A DNA stretch of 64,000 bases from NCBI RefSeq assembly GCF_001660485.1, contig NZ_CP013979.1:4216001-4280000 (forward strand). The letters are read 5' to 3'. Shown piece after piece: positions 7,851-16,857 of the stretch; the first letter of the stretch is position 1, and each line of letters begins with the position of its first letter. This DNA comes from Agromyces aureus. GTDB lineage: Bacteria > Actinomycetota > Actinomycetes > Actinomycetales > Microbacteriaceae. Under the pieces are notes generated by a model. It was not told the origin of the DNA, did not search any database, and worked only from the letters and a program-made list of their open reading frames with translations. Both the position numbers and the translations under genes were made by a program.

Positions 7851-8435
7851 TTACGCGGGCGTCGTGACGACGACCTTCGCAGCACGGAGCTGCGTGCCGC
7901 CGAGCGTGTAGCCCGTCTCGACGACGTCGGCGACCGTGTCGACCTCGACGTCGGGCGAGGGCTGCTGGAAGATCGCCTCGTGCTTCTGCGGGTCGAACAC
8001 GTCGCCAGGTTCGCCGAACTTGGCGAGGCCGAGGCGCTCGACCGACGCGCGCAGCTTCGCCGCGATCGTGGCGAACGCCGACTCGCCCTCGAGGTCTCCG
8101 TGCTTCTCGGCACGGTCGAGGTCGTCGAGCACGGGCAGCAGCACCGAGACGGTCGCGCCGATCGCGCGCTCCTTCTCGAGCTCGCGGTTGGCCTCGGTGC
8201 GCCGACGGTAGTTGGCGTACTCGGCCGTGACGCGCTTGAGGTCGGCCAGGTGCTCGTCGCTCGGGTCATCGACCTCGGCGTTCGCGGCGTTCAGGATGTC
8301 CTCCACCGTGAGTTCGCGCTCGTCGGCCTCGACCCCGTCGATGAGCTCCTCGGGGGTGACGGATGCCTCGGCATCCGTCACCCCGTCGGTGGCGTCGGGC
8401 TCGGGAACCTGGGGGTTCTCGTTCTCGTCAGCCAT
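7851..8435 (-). CDS. grpE: Nucleotide exchange factor GrpE
   Basis: 194 residues. An acidic disordered N-terminus (about 1-50) is followed by the long dimerisation helix (VDDPSDEHLADLKRVTAEYANYRRR, about 54-80). The C-terminal beta domain has the family signature DVFDPQKHEAIF, and the chain ends with the usual VVTTPA-type strand. GrpE releases ADP from DnaK. It starts 8 nt after dnaK. The segment encoding TDAEASVT carries a perfect 15-bp inverted repeat (8353-8384), unusual inside a coding region. Confidence 0.95.
   Translation of the reverse strand: MADENENPQVPEPDATDGVTDAEASVTPEELIDGVEADERELTVEDILNAANAEVDDPSDEHLADLKRVTAEYANYRRRTEANRELEKERAIGATVSVLLPVLDDLDRAEKHGDLEGESAFATIAAKLRASVERLGLAKFGEPGDVFDPQKHEAIFQQPSPDVEVDTVADVVETGYTLGGTQLRAAKVVVTTPA
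8353..8384. repeat. Perfect 15-bp GGATGCC palindrome inside grpE
   Basis: Arms 8353-8367 and 8370-8384 are exact complements separated by two bases, with GGATGCC and GGCATCC facing each other. The palindrome sits in the disordered acidic N-terminal region, where amino-acid constraint is low. Confidence 0.8.
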
Positions 8436-8443
8436 GCTCGGGC

Positions 8444-10312
<1,869 letters not shown>

Positions 10313-10418
10313 GTGTGTCTCTCCTTCTGCCTGAGGCGGTTCGCGGGCGGATGCCGCGAGCACCCGTCGGCTGTCGATTCGGCCTTCGCGGCCGGCAACC
10401 GAAGTTCTTCGTTCGAGA

Positions 10419-10439
10419 CTTGAGTCCCGATGACTCAAG
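10419..10439. promoter_or_regulatory. HAIR operator 1 (HspR binding site), perfect
   Basis: CTTGAGT (10419-10425), a 7-nt spacer and ACTCAAG (10433-10439) match the HspR consensus CTTGAGT-N7-ACTCAAG exactly. It lies about 110 nt upstream of the dnaK start, just downstream of a TTGACA -35-like box (minus strand, 10461-10466), so bound HspR would cover the -10 region. Confidence 0.92.
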
Positions 10440-10481
10440 CTTTGCAGGGCCGTTTTGGCGTGTCAAGTCGAAGATCTCAAA

Positions 10482-10502
10482 CTTGAGCACACTCGACTCA
10501 AC
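10482..10502. promoter_or_regulatory. HAIR operator 2 (HspR binding site), imperfect
   Basis: CTTGAGC (10482-10488), a 7-nt spacer and ACTCAAC (10496-10502) differ from the consensus at one base in each arm. Its left arm overlaps a further short inverted repeat, CTCAA-AC-TTGAG (10476-10487). It lies upstream of the dnaK -35 box and 80 nt before the divergent alarmone-synthetase gene, so it could influence either promoter. Confidence 0.75.
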
Positions 10503-10569
10503 TCACAGCGGGCGTTCAGCATTCCGGTCGGAGCGGCAGCGGCGCCCCGCTCGCGTCGCACCGAGGCAG

Positions 10570-10575
10570 TACTCT
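10570..10575 (+). promoter_or_regulatory. -10 box of leaderless RelA/SpoT-domain gene
   Basis: TACTCT ends 7 nt before ATG 10583, with no Shine-Dalgarno between them. Confidence 0.5.
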
Positions 10576-10582
10576 GCCGAGC

Positions 10583-11743
10583 ATGGATGCGCGCGAGCAC
10601 GACGAACGCCTCGTCGCCGCAGAACTCGCCCGGTACGACCGCGAGCTGCGGCGATTCCGCAAGCAGCGCGGCCAGATCGAGGCCGATATCGCGCGGCGCC
10701 TCGACGCCGCGGGATTCAAGTACTTCCATGTCGCGGCCCGCGTCAAGTCGCGCGAGTCGTTCGAGCGCAAGGTGCGCCGGGCGCCCGACCGCGAGGTGCT
10801 CGACATCCTCGGAGTCCGCGTCGTCGCGAACTTCGAGGGTGACCTGCCCGGCATGGAGCAGGTCGTGCGCGAGGCGCTCATCGTCGACGACGACTCCTGG
10901 ATCGACAAGTCGGCGCTGCTGCCGCTCGATGCGTTCGGCTACCGCTCGGTGCAGTTCGTCGGTCGCGTGCCGGAGCCGGGCCAGGAGGCCGACGTCGACG
11001 GCGACCCGGCCGCGGGCACGCAGCTCGAGGTGCAGCTGCGCACCGCCCTCTCCGACACCTGGTCGGAGCTCGAGCACGACTTCCGCTACAAGTCCGCGAG
11101 GCAGCTGCCGCGCGAGGTCGACCGGCTCTTCGCCCTCTCCGCGGCGCTGCTCGAGCAGGCCGACGACAACCTCGACCTCATCCGCAGCCAGGTCGAGGAG
11201 GCCCGCACCGCGGCGCCGACCCTCGGCGGCGAACGCGGCTACATCGGCCGGTTCATCCAGTACGACGGCGACTCCCGCTCGCTCGACCAGATCATCACCG
11301 CGGCCCTCGACGTGCCGTTCAGCGCCGTGACGGGTGCCGGACGCGAGCTCCGCAGCGTCGTGCGGGCCGCCGGATGGCTGCACTACGAGGCCCTCGCCGA
11401 CGGGTTCGCCGAATACTCCGAACTCGGCCGGCGCCTCGCGATCGCGTGCGCCAGCAGCACGAACGACGTCCTGCTCACGGATGCCGAACCCCAACGGCCC
11501 GCCCGTTCGTTCCGCGGCATCGGCGTGTACTGGACGGCCATGGCCGCGGCCCTCGTGTCGGGCGAGTCCCTTCGCGAGAGCCGCGTGCCCGACGGCCGAC
11601 TGGCCGAGTACCGCACGGTGGCCGTTCACCTGTTCCGACGGCCGGATGTCTCGGCCCTCGCCGTGCGCAGCCGCTACCAGCAGTCGGCGGCGCCGGCCGG
11701 CACCCTCGACGAGGCGGCGTTCGGCGCGATCGACCTCGGCTGA
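10583..11743 (+). CDS. RelA/SpoT synthetase-domain protein (single-domain alarmone synthetase) with C-terminal extension
   Basis: 386 residues. Residues about 20-200 form a nucleotidyltransferase domain with the pyrophosphokinase motifs: RVKSRESFERKV near 53 (pyrophosphate/ATP contacts), DILGVRVV near 74 (metal-binding Asp), GYRSVQF near 119 (Gln where RelA has His) and EVQLRTALSDTWSELEHD near 149 (catalytic Glu and the ELEHD motif). No HD hydrolase, TGS or ACT domain is present, so it is a synthetase-only enzyme making (p)ppGpp-like alarmones. About 185 further residues carry no motif I know. It is divergent from dnaK and probably leaderless. Toxic-SAS behaviour cannot be judged, and no antitoxin gene is adjacent. 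Confidence 0.85.
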   Translation: MDAREHDERLVAAELARYDRELRRFRKQRGQIEADIARRLDAAGFKYFHVAARVKSRESFERKVRRAPDREVLDILGVRVVANFEGDLPGMEQVVREALIVDDDSWIDKSALLPLDAFGYRSVQFVGRVPEPGQEADVDGDPAAGTQLEVQLRTALSDTWSELEHDFRYKSARQLPREVDRLFALSAALLEQADDNLDLIRSQVEEARTAAPTLGGERGYIGRFIQYDGDSRSLDQIITAALDVPFSAVTGAGRELRSVVRAAGWLHYEALADGFAEYSELGRRLAIACASSTNDVLLTDAEPQRPARSFRGIGVYWTAMAAALVSGESLRESRVPDGRLAEYRTVAVHLFRRPDVSALAVRSRYQQSAAPAGTLDEAAFGAIDLG

Positions 11744-11756
11744 TCCCAGCGCGCTC

Positions 11757-11790
11757 GACGAGACGGCGCGTTCGACGAGACGGCGCGTTC
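11757..11790. repeat. 17-bp tandem duplication
   Basis: GACGAGACGGCGCGTTC occurs twice without a gap (11757-11773, 11774-11790), directly after the alarmone-synthetase stop codon. The last codons of that gene (GACGAGGCGGCG at 11709) resemble the unit, so it may have arisen by slippage. Confidence 0.8.
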
Positions 11791-11900
11791 GCCGACCCGC
11801 CGCGCGACGCGAGCCCGGGTCGCCGCGGGTCCCACGCGGCATCCGGCCCGTTCATCGCGTGATTGGATCGACGGATGCCGCCCGACGAACCGAGCACCAC

Positions 11901-12659
11901 GTGAACCCGCTCGAGTTCGTGCTGCTCATGCTCGGCGGGGTCGTCGCCGGGTCGATCAACGCGGTCGTCGGATCCGGCTCGTTGGTGACGTTCCCCCTGC
12001 TGATCGCGTTCGGCTACCCGCCCGTGCTCGCGAACGTCACGAACAACGTCGGCGTGCTGCCCGCCTCGCTCGCCGCGACCTACGCGAACCGCGCGGAGTT
12101 CCGCGGCGAGTGGCGGCGGCTCGGGTTCATCCTCTGCTTCTCGGCCGCAGGCGGCGTGACGGGCGCCGTGCTGCTGCTGCAGCTGCCGAGCGAGGCGTTC
12201 GACGCGATCGTGCCCGCCCTCATCGTGCTGGCGCTGCTGCTCGTGATCTTCGGGCCGTGGATCAAGCGGTGGACCGCGCGGCTGCACGGCGGAGCAGAGC
12301 ACCACGACCATCCGGTCGCCACGATCGCCGTCGCGGGCCTCACCGCGATCTACGGCGGCTACTTCGGTGCCGCCCAGGGCGTGCTGCTGCTCGCCCTGCT
12401 CTCGATCACGATGACCGGAGCGCTCTCACGGGCGAACGCCTACAAGAACGCCATGGCCGCCGTCGCGAACCTCGCCGCGGCGATCGTCTTCGTCCTGGCC
12501 ACCGACGTGGCGTGGCCGGCCGCCGCCGCGATCGCGATCGGCTCGTTCATCGGCGGGTCGCTCGGCGGACGCTACGGCCGGTACATCCCGCAGACGGCCT
12601 ACCGCGTCGTCATCGTCGTGGTCGGGCTCGCGGCGCTCGCGTACTTCGTGCTCACATAG
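11901..12659 (+). CDS. TauE/SafE family sulfite/anion exporter
   Basis: About 252 residues from GTG 11901, with about seven transmembrane segments. The typical first motif is GGVVAGSINAVVGSGSLVTFP (residues about 13-33). Its internal repeat AIYGGYFGAAQGVLLLALL near residue 150 reflects the family's two-fold duplication. Members export organosulfonates, sulfite or other anions. The specificity here is unknown, and the gene is 18 kb from the sulfate operon. No clear ribosome site supports the GTG, so the first residues are uncertain. It is convergent with the drug-exporter gene. Confidence 0.85.
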   Translation: MNPLEFVLLMLGGVVAGSINAVVGSGSLVTFPLLIAFGYPPVLANVTNNVGVLPASLAATYANRAEFRGEWRRLGFILCFSAAGGVTGAVLLLQLPSEAFDAIVPALIVLALLLVIFGPWIKRWTARLHGGAEHHDHPVATIAVAGLTAIYGGYFGAAQGVLLLALLSITMTGALSRANAYKNAMAAVANLAAAIVFVLATDVAWPAAAAIAIGSFIGGSLGGRYGRYIPQTAYRVVIVVVGLAALAYFVLT

Positions 12660-12708
12660 GCGGTGCGGTGAGCGTCCGCTTCGCTGCGTCGCGACGACTC
12701 CCGGCGGC

Positions 12709-14292
12709 TCAGCCGAGCATCGACCCCTCGGCCGACGCGTTCGGCGCCGGGTCGGGCAGCCGGCGCATCCGGAATCCGTTCAGGATGCCGAGCACGCCCG
12801 CGAGGATCGGCACCAGCAGCGCGACCTGCAGGGCGATGAAGCGCGAGTCGGCGTTGATGCGCAGCACCTCGTCCTGCACCTCGGGGGTCTCGTCGGCGAG
12901 GAGGGCCTCGAGCCCGGTGTTCGTCATGATCTCGGCGTCCTCCTCGAGCACCGCCGAGACCTGCTGCTGCTGTTCCGGGCTCAGCACGGTGCTCGCCTCG
13001 GCGCTCGCGGTGAAGGTGTAGGCGAGCGTCGCGAGCATGATCGCGCCGGCGAACGCGAGGCCGAACGAGAGGCCGAACGAGCCCGCGGCCGAGTTCACGC
13101 CGGCCGCCTCGCTCACCCGTTCGTCCGAGATCGGCGAGAGCGTGTAGTTGTTCAGCTGCGAGACGAGCAGGCCGAGCCCGCAGCCCGCGATGATGAGGGG
13201 CACCGCGAGGTACCAGCCCGAGTCGGCGATCGGCACGATCGGCACGATCAGGCCGACGCCGACCACGATGAGCACGAACCCCCAGAGGATGATGTTGGCC
13301 GGCCGTCGTTTCAACCCACGGCCTGCGAGCAGCGCGACGACGAACATGCTGAGCGACAGCGGCGCGATCGAGAGGCCCGCCTGCAGGGCGTTGTACTCGA
13401 AGACCATCTGCAGGTAGATCGGCAGCACGATCATGGTGCCGCCGAGCGCGATCTGCTGCAGCAACTGGCCGCTCGCGCCCGCACGGAACGGCTTCGAGTC
13501 GAAGAGCGTCGGGTCGAGCAGCGTCGGCTTGCCGCGACGCTTGCGGCTGCGCAACCAGAACACGAGGGTGCCGAGGCCGAGCACGCCGATGCCGATGATG
13601 AGGCCGACGTACCCGCCGCCCTCCTGCCAGACGAGGATGCCGGTCACGACGCCGCCCATGCCGACGATCGAGAGCGCCGCGCCGACGAGGTCGATCGAAC
13701 GCTCGCCGTGGTACGGCACGTCCTTCACGAGCCCGATGCCGATGAGCACGACGGCGATAATCGCGGCCTCGAGCGCGAAGCCGACGCGCCACGAGAGGAA
13801 CGTGGTGATGAAGCCGCCGAGGAGCGGCCCGACGGCGGCCGCGATGGCGGCGGAGGCGCCGACCAGCGCGTACACGCGCTTCTGGTGCGCGCCCTCGAAA
13901 TTGCCGTGGATGAGCGACTGCATCGCGGGCAGCAGCAGCGAGGCGCCGATGCCGCCGATGACGGCCCAGAAGATGATGATCGCGTTCAGGTCCTGGGCGA
14001 ACACCATCGCGAGCGCACCGACGGCGTAGGCGAGCAGGCCGAGGATGTAGGCGAGCTTGCGGCCGATGAGGTCGCCGGTCTTGCCGCCGATGAGGATGAA
14101 CGCCGCCGAGACGAGCGCCTCGAGCGCGATCGCGCCCTGCACCCCGCTCACCGTGGTGTCGAGGTCGCGGACGACCGCCGAGATCGACACGTTCATGAGC
14201 GACGTGTCGACGACGAGCACGAACATCGCCATCGCGAGGAGGATCGCGAGACGGAAGTTGAACGGTGCCTGCGCGCCCTGATCCGCGGTCAT
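12709..14292 (-). CDS. MFS drug exporter, DHA2 (14-TM) family
   Basis: 527 residues from ATG 14292. About fourteen hydrophobic segments are present. The DHA2 entry motif FVLVVDTSLMNVSISAVVRDL lies in helix 1, the family's antiporter motif VGASAAIAAAVGPLLGGFI in helix 5, and GGKTGDLIGRKLAYI forms the motif A loop. A large extracytoplasmic loop before the last helix contains acidic and Gln-rich sequence (LSPEQQQQVSAVLEEDAE). It is likely a proton-coupled multidrug exporter; the substrate is unknown. No regulator gene adjoins it. Confidence 0.9.
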   Translation of the reverse strand: MTADQGAQAPFNFRLAILLAMAMFVLVVDTSLMNVSISAVVRDLDTTVSGVQGAIALEALVSAAFILIGGKTGDLIGRKLAYILGLLAYAVGALAMVFAQDLNAIIIFWAVIGGIGASLLLPAMQSLIHGNFEGAHQKRVYALVGASAAIAAAVGPLLGGFITTFLSWRVGFALEAAIIAVVLIGIGLVKDVPYHGERSIDLVGAALSIVGMGGVVTGILVWQEGGGYVGLIIGIGVLGLGTLVFWLRSRKRRGKPTLLDPTLFDSKPFRAGASGQLLQQIALGGTMIVLPIYLQMVFEYNALQAGLSIAPLSLSMFVVALLAGRGLKRRPANIILWGFVLIVVGVGLIVPIVPIADSGWYLAVPLIIAGCGLGLLVSQLNNYTLSPISDERVSEAAGVNSAAGSFGLSFGLAFAGAIMLATLAYTFTASAEASTVLSPEQQQQVSAVLEEDAEIMTNTGLEALLADETPEVQDEVLRINADSRFIALQVALLVPILAGVLGILNGFRMRRLPDPAPNASAEGSMLG

Positions 14293-14372
14293 AGGGCACT
14301 CAACCACACCGAGGCACCGGTGCGGAAGGGCGGGGCCTGTGCGTCGCGGGATCCGCCCCGCCGGGAGGCGCC

Positions 14373-14951
14373 CTACGAGCCGGCGCCCGCGAGCGAGCCG
14401 ACGACCGAGTCCGCGGGGTACCAGACGACGCAGGTGACCTTGCGATCGCCCGACGCCCAGGTCGCCGCCGTCGGGAACACCGCGTACGTCTCGTAGACGG
14501 ATTCGGAGTACGGCACCCCGATGAACCCGCCGAATCGTGCCCGGCACCCATCGGTCGCCGTGGTCTCGAGCTCGACCTCCCCCGGATACGCCCCTCCGTC
14601 GAGCGCGAACGTGTCGAACGCCTCGTCGTCGTGCTCCACGTCGCACGGGACGATCGACTCGGGTCCGGTCCGGCGGTCCTTGCGCACGTCGACGCACTGG
14701 CCGACCTCCAGGTGGAAGGGAGCCTGCGAACCCGCTGAGCGGCCCGCCGGTGGGCCCGTCGACGCCGTCGGCGTCGGGATCGGCGGAGTCGACGGCGTCG
14801 GCGAGGCGTCGGCGCGGTGGCTCGGCTCTGCAGACGGCATCGGGATCACGCCTGTGCACCCCGCCGAACACGCCAGCACGACCAGGCCCGCGACCGCTGC
14901 GCCGAGCAGCGCGACGGCCGACGCGGGCCGGCGACGTGAGGGGCGGGTCAT
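14373..14951 (-). CDS. Secreted septum-formation-family protein, possible lipoprotein
   Basis: 192 residues. An Arg-rich N-terminus and one hydrophobic segment (12-27) are followed by Cys28 and Cys32, either of which could be a lipidation site, though neither fits the lipobox perfectly. A Pro/Thr/Ser linker (35-70) leads to a compact domain with VGQCVDVRKD, VPCDVEHDDEAF and two more cysteines. This is the pattern of the actinobacterial Septum_form domain, with paired cysteines and a His-Asp motif. The role is probably in the cell envelope or septum; direct function is unknown. Confidence 0.7.
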   Translation of the reverse strand: MTRPSRRRPASAVALLGAAVAGLVVLACSAGCTGVIPMPSAEPSHRADASPTPSTPPIPTPTASTGPPAGRSAGSQAPFHLEVGQCVDVRKDRRTGPESIVPCDVEHDDEAFDTFALDGGAYPGEVELETTATDGCRARFGGFIGVPYSESVYETYAVFPTAATWASGDRKVTCVVWYPADSVVGSLAGAGS

Positions 14952-15143
14952 GCTGTCCGATCAGAGTCTGGGCGGGCTCGCGCCGGGCTGCGGAGGCCAG
15001 GCCCGGTGCTCGCGGTTCGACCACCCTAGAGCAGCCTTCCTGAACGAGCGTGGCGTCTTCACTGGACAGGTCCGGGGCAGGCGCGTATCGTTTCGCAAGC
15101 CGCACCACGCGGCATCCGCCTCTCCGAGTGAAAGGAGCGAACC

Positions 15144-15206
15144 ATGACCGACGCCTCTGTCGCGCGTTTCGCAGACCCCCTTTCCTGCGAGGCCTCCAGC
15201 CTGTAG
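15144..15206 (+). CDS. 20-codon ORF with strong ribosome site (possible leader peptide)
   Basis: ATG 15144 to TAG 15206 encodes MTDASVARFADPLSCEASSL. The site AAAGGAG (15131-15137) lies 6 nt upstream, far better than most starts in this window. The ORF ends 48 nt before the RIO kinase start, in a different frame from it. It could be a translated leader that controls the kinase gene or a small protein. Nothing in its sequence is recognisable. The rest of the 303-bp gap 14952-15254 shows no other gene. Confidence 0.45.
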   Translation: MTDASVARFADPLSCEASSL

Positions 15207-15254
15207 CCGTTCGGCCGGGCACCCGGTGGCCTCCATCTCATTCGGAGAACCACC

Positions 15255-16142
15255 GTGACCTTCCTCTCGTCTCTCGACGACACCTCCGCTGCGCGTTCCG
15301 CCGCGGCATCCGCCCTTCCCTCGACGACCGACCTCGCCTTCCAGACCACGGAACCGGGCGATGACCAACGCTGGTCGACCTGGCCGGCGACCACCCCCAG
15401 CGAGCGCGGCCCTAGGCCTCGCCCCGACTGGCTCGTCACGTCCGCCGCGGCGATCGACACCGAACTCGGCGTCGTGAAGACCGGCAAGGAGGGCGACGTG
15501 TTCCTCATCGAGCGCGCGATCCCGGATGCCCCGCCCGAGGTCGCGGGCAACCGGGTGGTGCTGGCCGCCAAGCGCTACCGCTCGAGCGAGCACTCCGACT
15601 TCCACCGCTCCACGATCTACACCGAGGGGCGCGGGCTCCGGCGCACGCGCGATGTGCGCGCCGTCGCGCGCGGTACCTCCTTCGGCCGCTCGGTCGCCCG
15701 CGTGCAGTGGGCGAGCGCCGAGTTCGAGGCCCTGTGCCGCCTCACCGAGCTCGGCGCGGCCGTGCCGTACCCGGTGCAGGTCGCCGGAACGGAGGTGCTC
15801 ATGGAGTTCGTCGGCGACGGCCGGGTGGCCGCCCCGCGCCTCGCGCAGGTGCGGGCGACACCCGACGAACTGCGCGACCTGTTCCACCAGGTCGTGGAGT
15901 TCATGCACGTGCTGGCCGCCAACGGCCTCGCGCACGGCGACCTCTCGCCGTACAACCTGCTCGTGCACCACGGTCGCGTCGTCGCGATCGACCTGCCGCA
16001 GGTCGTCGACCTGGTGTCGAATCCGCAGGGACTCGACCTGCTGCACCGCGACTGCGTGAACGTCTGCGATTGGTTCACACGGCAGCGGCTCGAGTGCGAC
16101 GCCGAGGCGCTCTTCGGCGAACTCGTCGCCGTGATCTGGTGA
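15255..16142 (+). CDS. RIO-type serine/threonine kinase
   Basis: 295 residues from GTG 15255, with GGAGAA 5 nt upstream. A low-complexity N-terminus (1-60) is followed by a RIO kinase fold: a GVVKTGKEGDVFLIE nucleotide loop near residue 72, the lysine in LAAKRYR near 99, the catalytic loop LAHGDLSPYNLLVH near 230 and the metal motif AIDLPQVVD near 250. RIO1-like proteins in bacteria act as ATP-dependent kinases or ATPases, and a ribosome-biogenesis role is known only in eukaryotes and archaea. The substrate here is unknown. A 20-codon ORF precedes it. Confidence 0.9.
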   Translation: MTFLSSLDDTSAARSAAASALPSTTDLAFQTTEPGDDQRWSTWPATTPSERGPRPRPDWLVTSAAAIDTELGVVKTGKEGDVFLIERAIPDAPPEVAGNRVVLAAKRYRSSEHSDFHRSTIYTEGRGLRRTRDVRAVARGTSFGRSVARVQWASAEFEALCRLTELGAAVPYPVQVAGTEVLMEFVGDGRVAAPRLAQVRATPDELRDLFHQVVEFMHVLAANGLAHGDLSPYNLLVHHGRVVAIDLPQVVDLVSNPQGLDLLHRDCVNVCDWFTRQRLECDAEALFGELVAVIW

Positions 16143-16255
16143 CGGATGCCGCGGGCGGGCGCGGTGCGTCGGCGCGCCCGCTCGGGCCCGCCCGGCGCCC
16201 GGAGCACGGCCGGCGCACCAGTGCAAGCCCTGTTCCGTGGGCGGGCGTCGGCGTC

Positions 16256-16261
16256 TACACT
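16256..16261 (+). promoter_or_regulatory. -10 box of leaderless lipoprotein gene
   Basis: TACACT ends 7 nt before ATG 16269. There is no Shine-Dalgarno between them. Confidence 0.45.
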
Positions 16262-16268
16262 GCCGCTC

Positions 16269-16853
16269 ATGACGACCGCCAGCCGACCGATGCCGACCGT
16301 GCGCCGCACCCTGCTCGTCGCCCTGCTGCTCTCCGGCGGCGCGGCCCTGACCGGATGCAGCGGCGGCCCGTCCGCAAGCACGCCGCCCTCGACCGACGCG
16401 GCCTCGCCGTCGGCGACGCCGGCCACCGCGACGCCGATCGCGGAGCCGACGCCTGGACCGCCCGCCGTGGCCTGCGACGACGTGCTCACCGACGAGGCCA
16501 TCGCACAACTGCAGGCCGACGGCCTCGAACTCGTCGACGTGGGCCAGTCGACCTTCTACCCGATCGCCGACGACCTGATGGCCGCCGGCGGGCTCGCGTG
16601 CAAGTGGGGCAGGCCGTCGTCGGACGCCAACTTCACGGTCGTGCAGCTCACGGGCATCGACGTCGCGACGTCCGAGTGGCCGGCGGCGCTCGCGGCCGAG
16701 GGCTACGTGCTGACCGACGACCCCGTGCCCGGAACCCACAGCGGCCCCGAGGATCCGGGAACGGGCGTGCCGTCGGTCGTCGTGGTCACCGACGACAGCC
16801 TCACGTTCGTGAGCACGCCGATGCAGGCCTCAGACCTCGCCGTCGTGAACTGA
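16269..16853 (+). CDS. Secreted lipoprotein of unknown function
   Basis: 194 residues. The signal peptide (about 1-29) ends in the lipobox LTGC, with lipid-modified Cys30. A Ser/Thr/Pro/Ala spacer (31-65) is followed by a small domain (about 68-194) containing two cysteines (VACDDVL, LACKWG) and strands ending VVVTDDSLTFVST. A domain with two cysteines and a tryptophan-glycine motif like this is common in actinobacterial lipoproteins, but I cannot name it. The start at ATG 16269 is supported by a TACACT box. It ends 4 nt from the convergent LPxTG-protein gene. Confidence 0.7.
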   Translation: MTTASRPMPTVRRTLLVALLLSGGAALTGCSGGPSASTPPSTDAASPSATPATATPIAEPTPGPPAVACDDVLTDEAIAQLQADGLELVDVGQSTFYPIADDLMAAGGLACKWGRPSSDANFTVVQLTGIDVATSEWPAALAAEGYVLTDDPVPGTHSGPEDPGTGVPSVVVVTDDSLTFVSTPMQASDLAVVN

Positions 16854-16857
16854 TCCG

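Noticed and set aside
12709..15222. A long single frame (837 codons) joining the DHA2 exporter to upstream sequence
   Set aside because: The first 310 residues are shadow sequence across the septum-formation gene. The transporter fold starts at ATG 14292.
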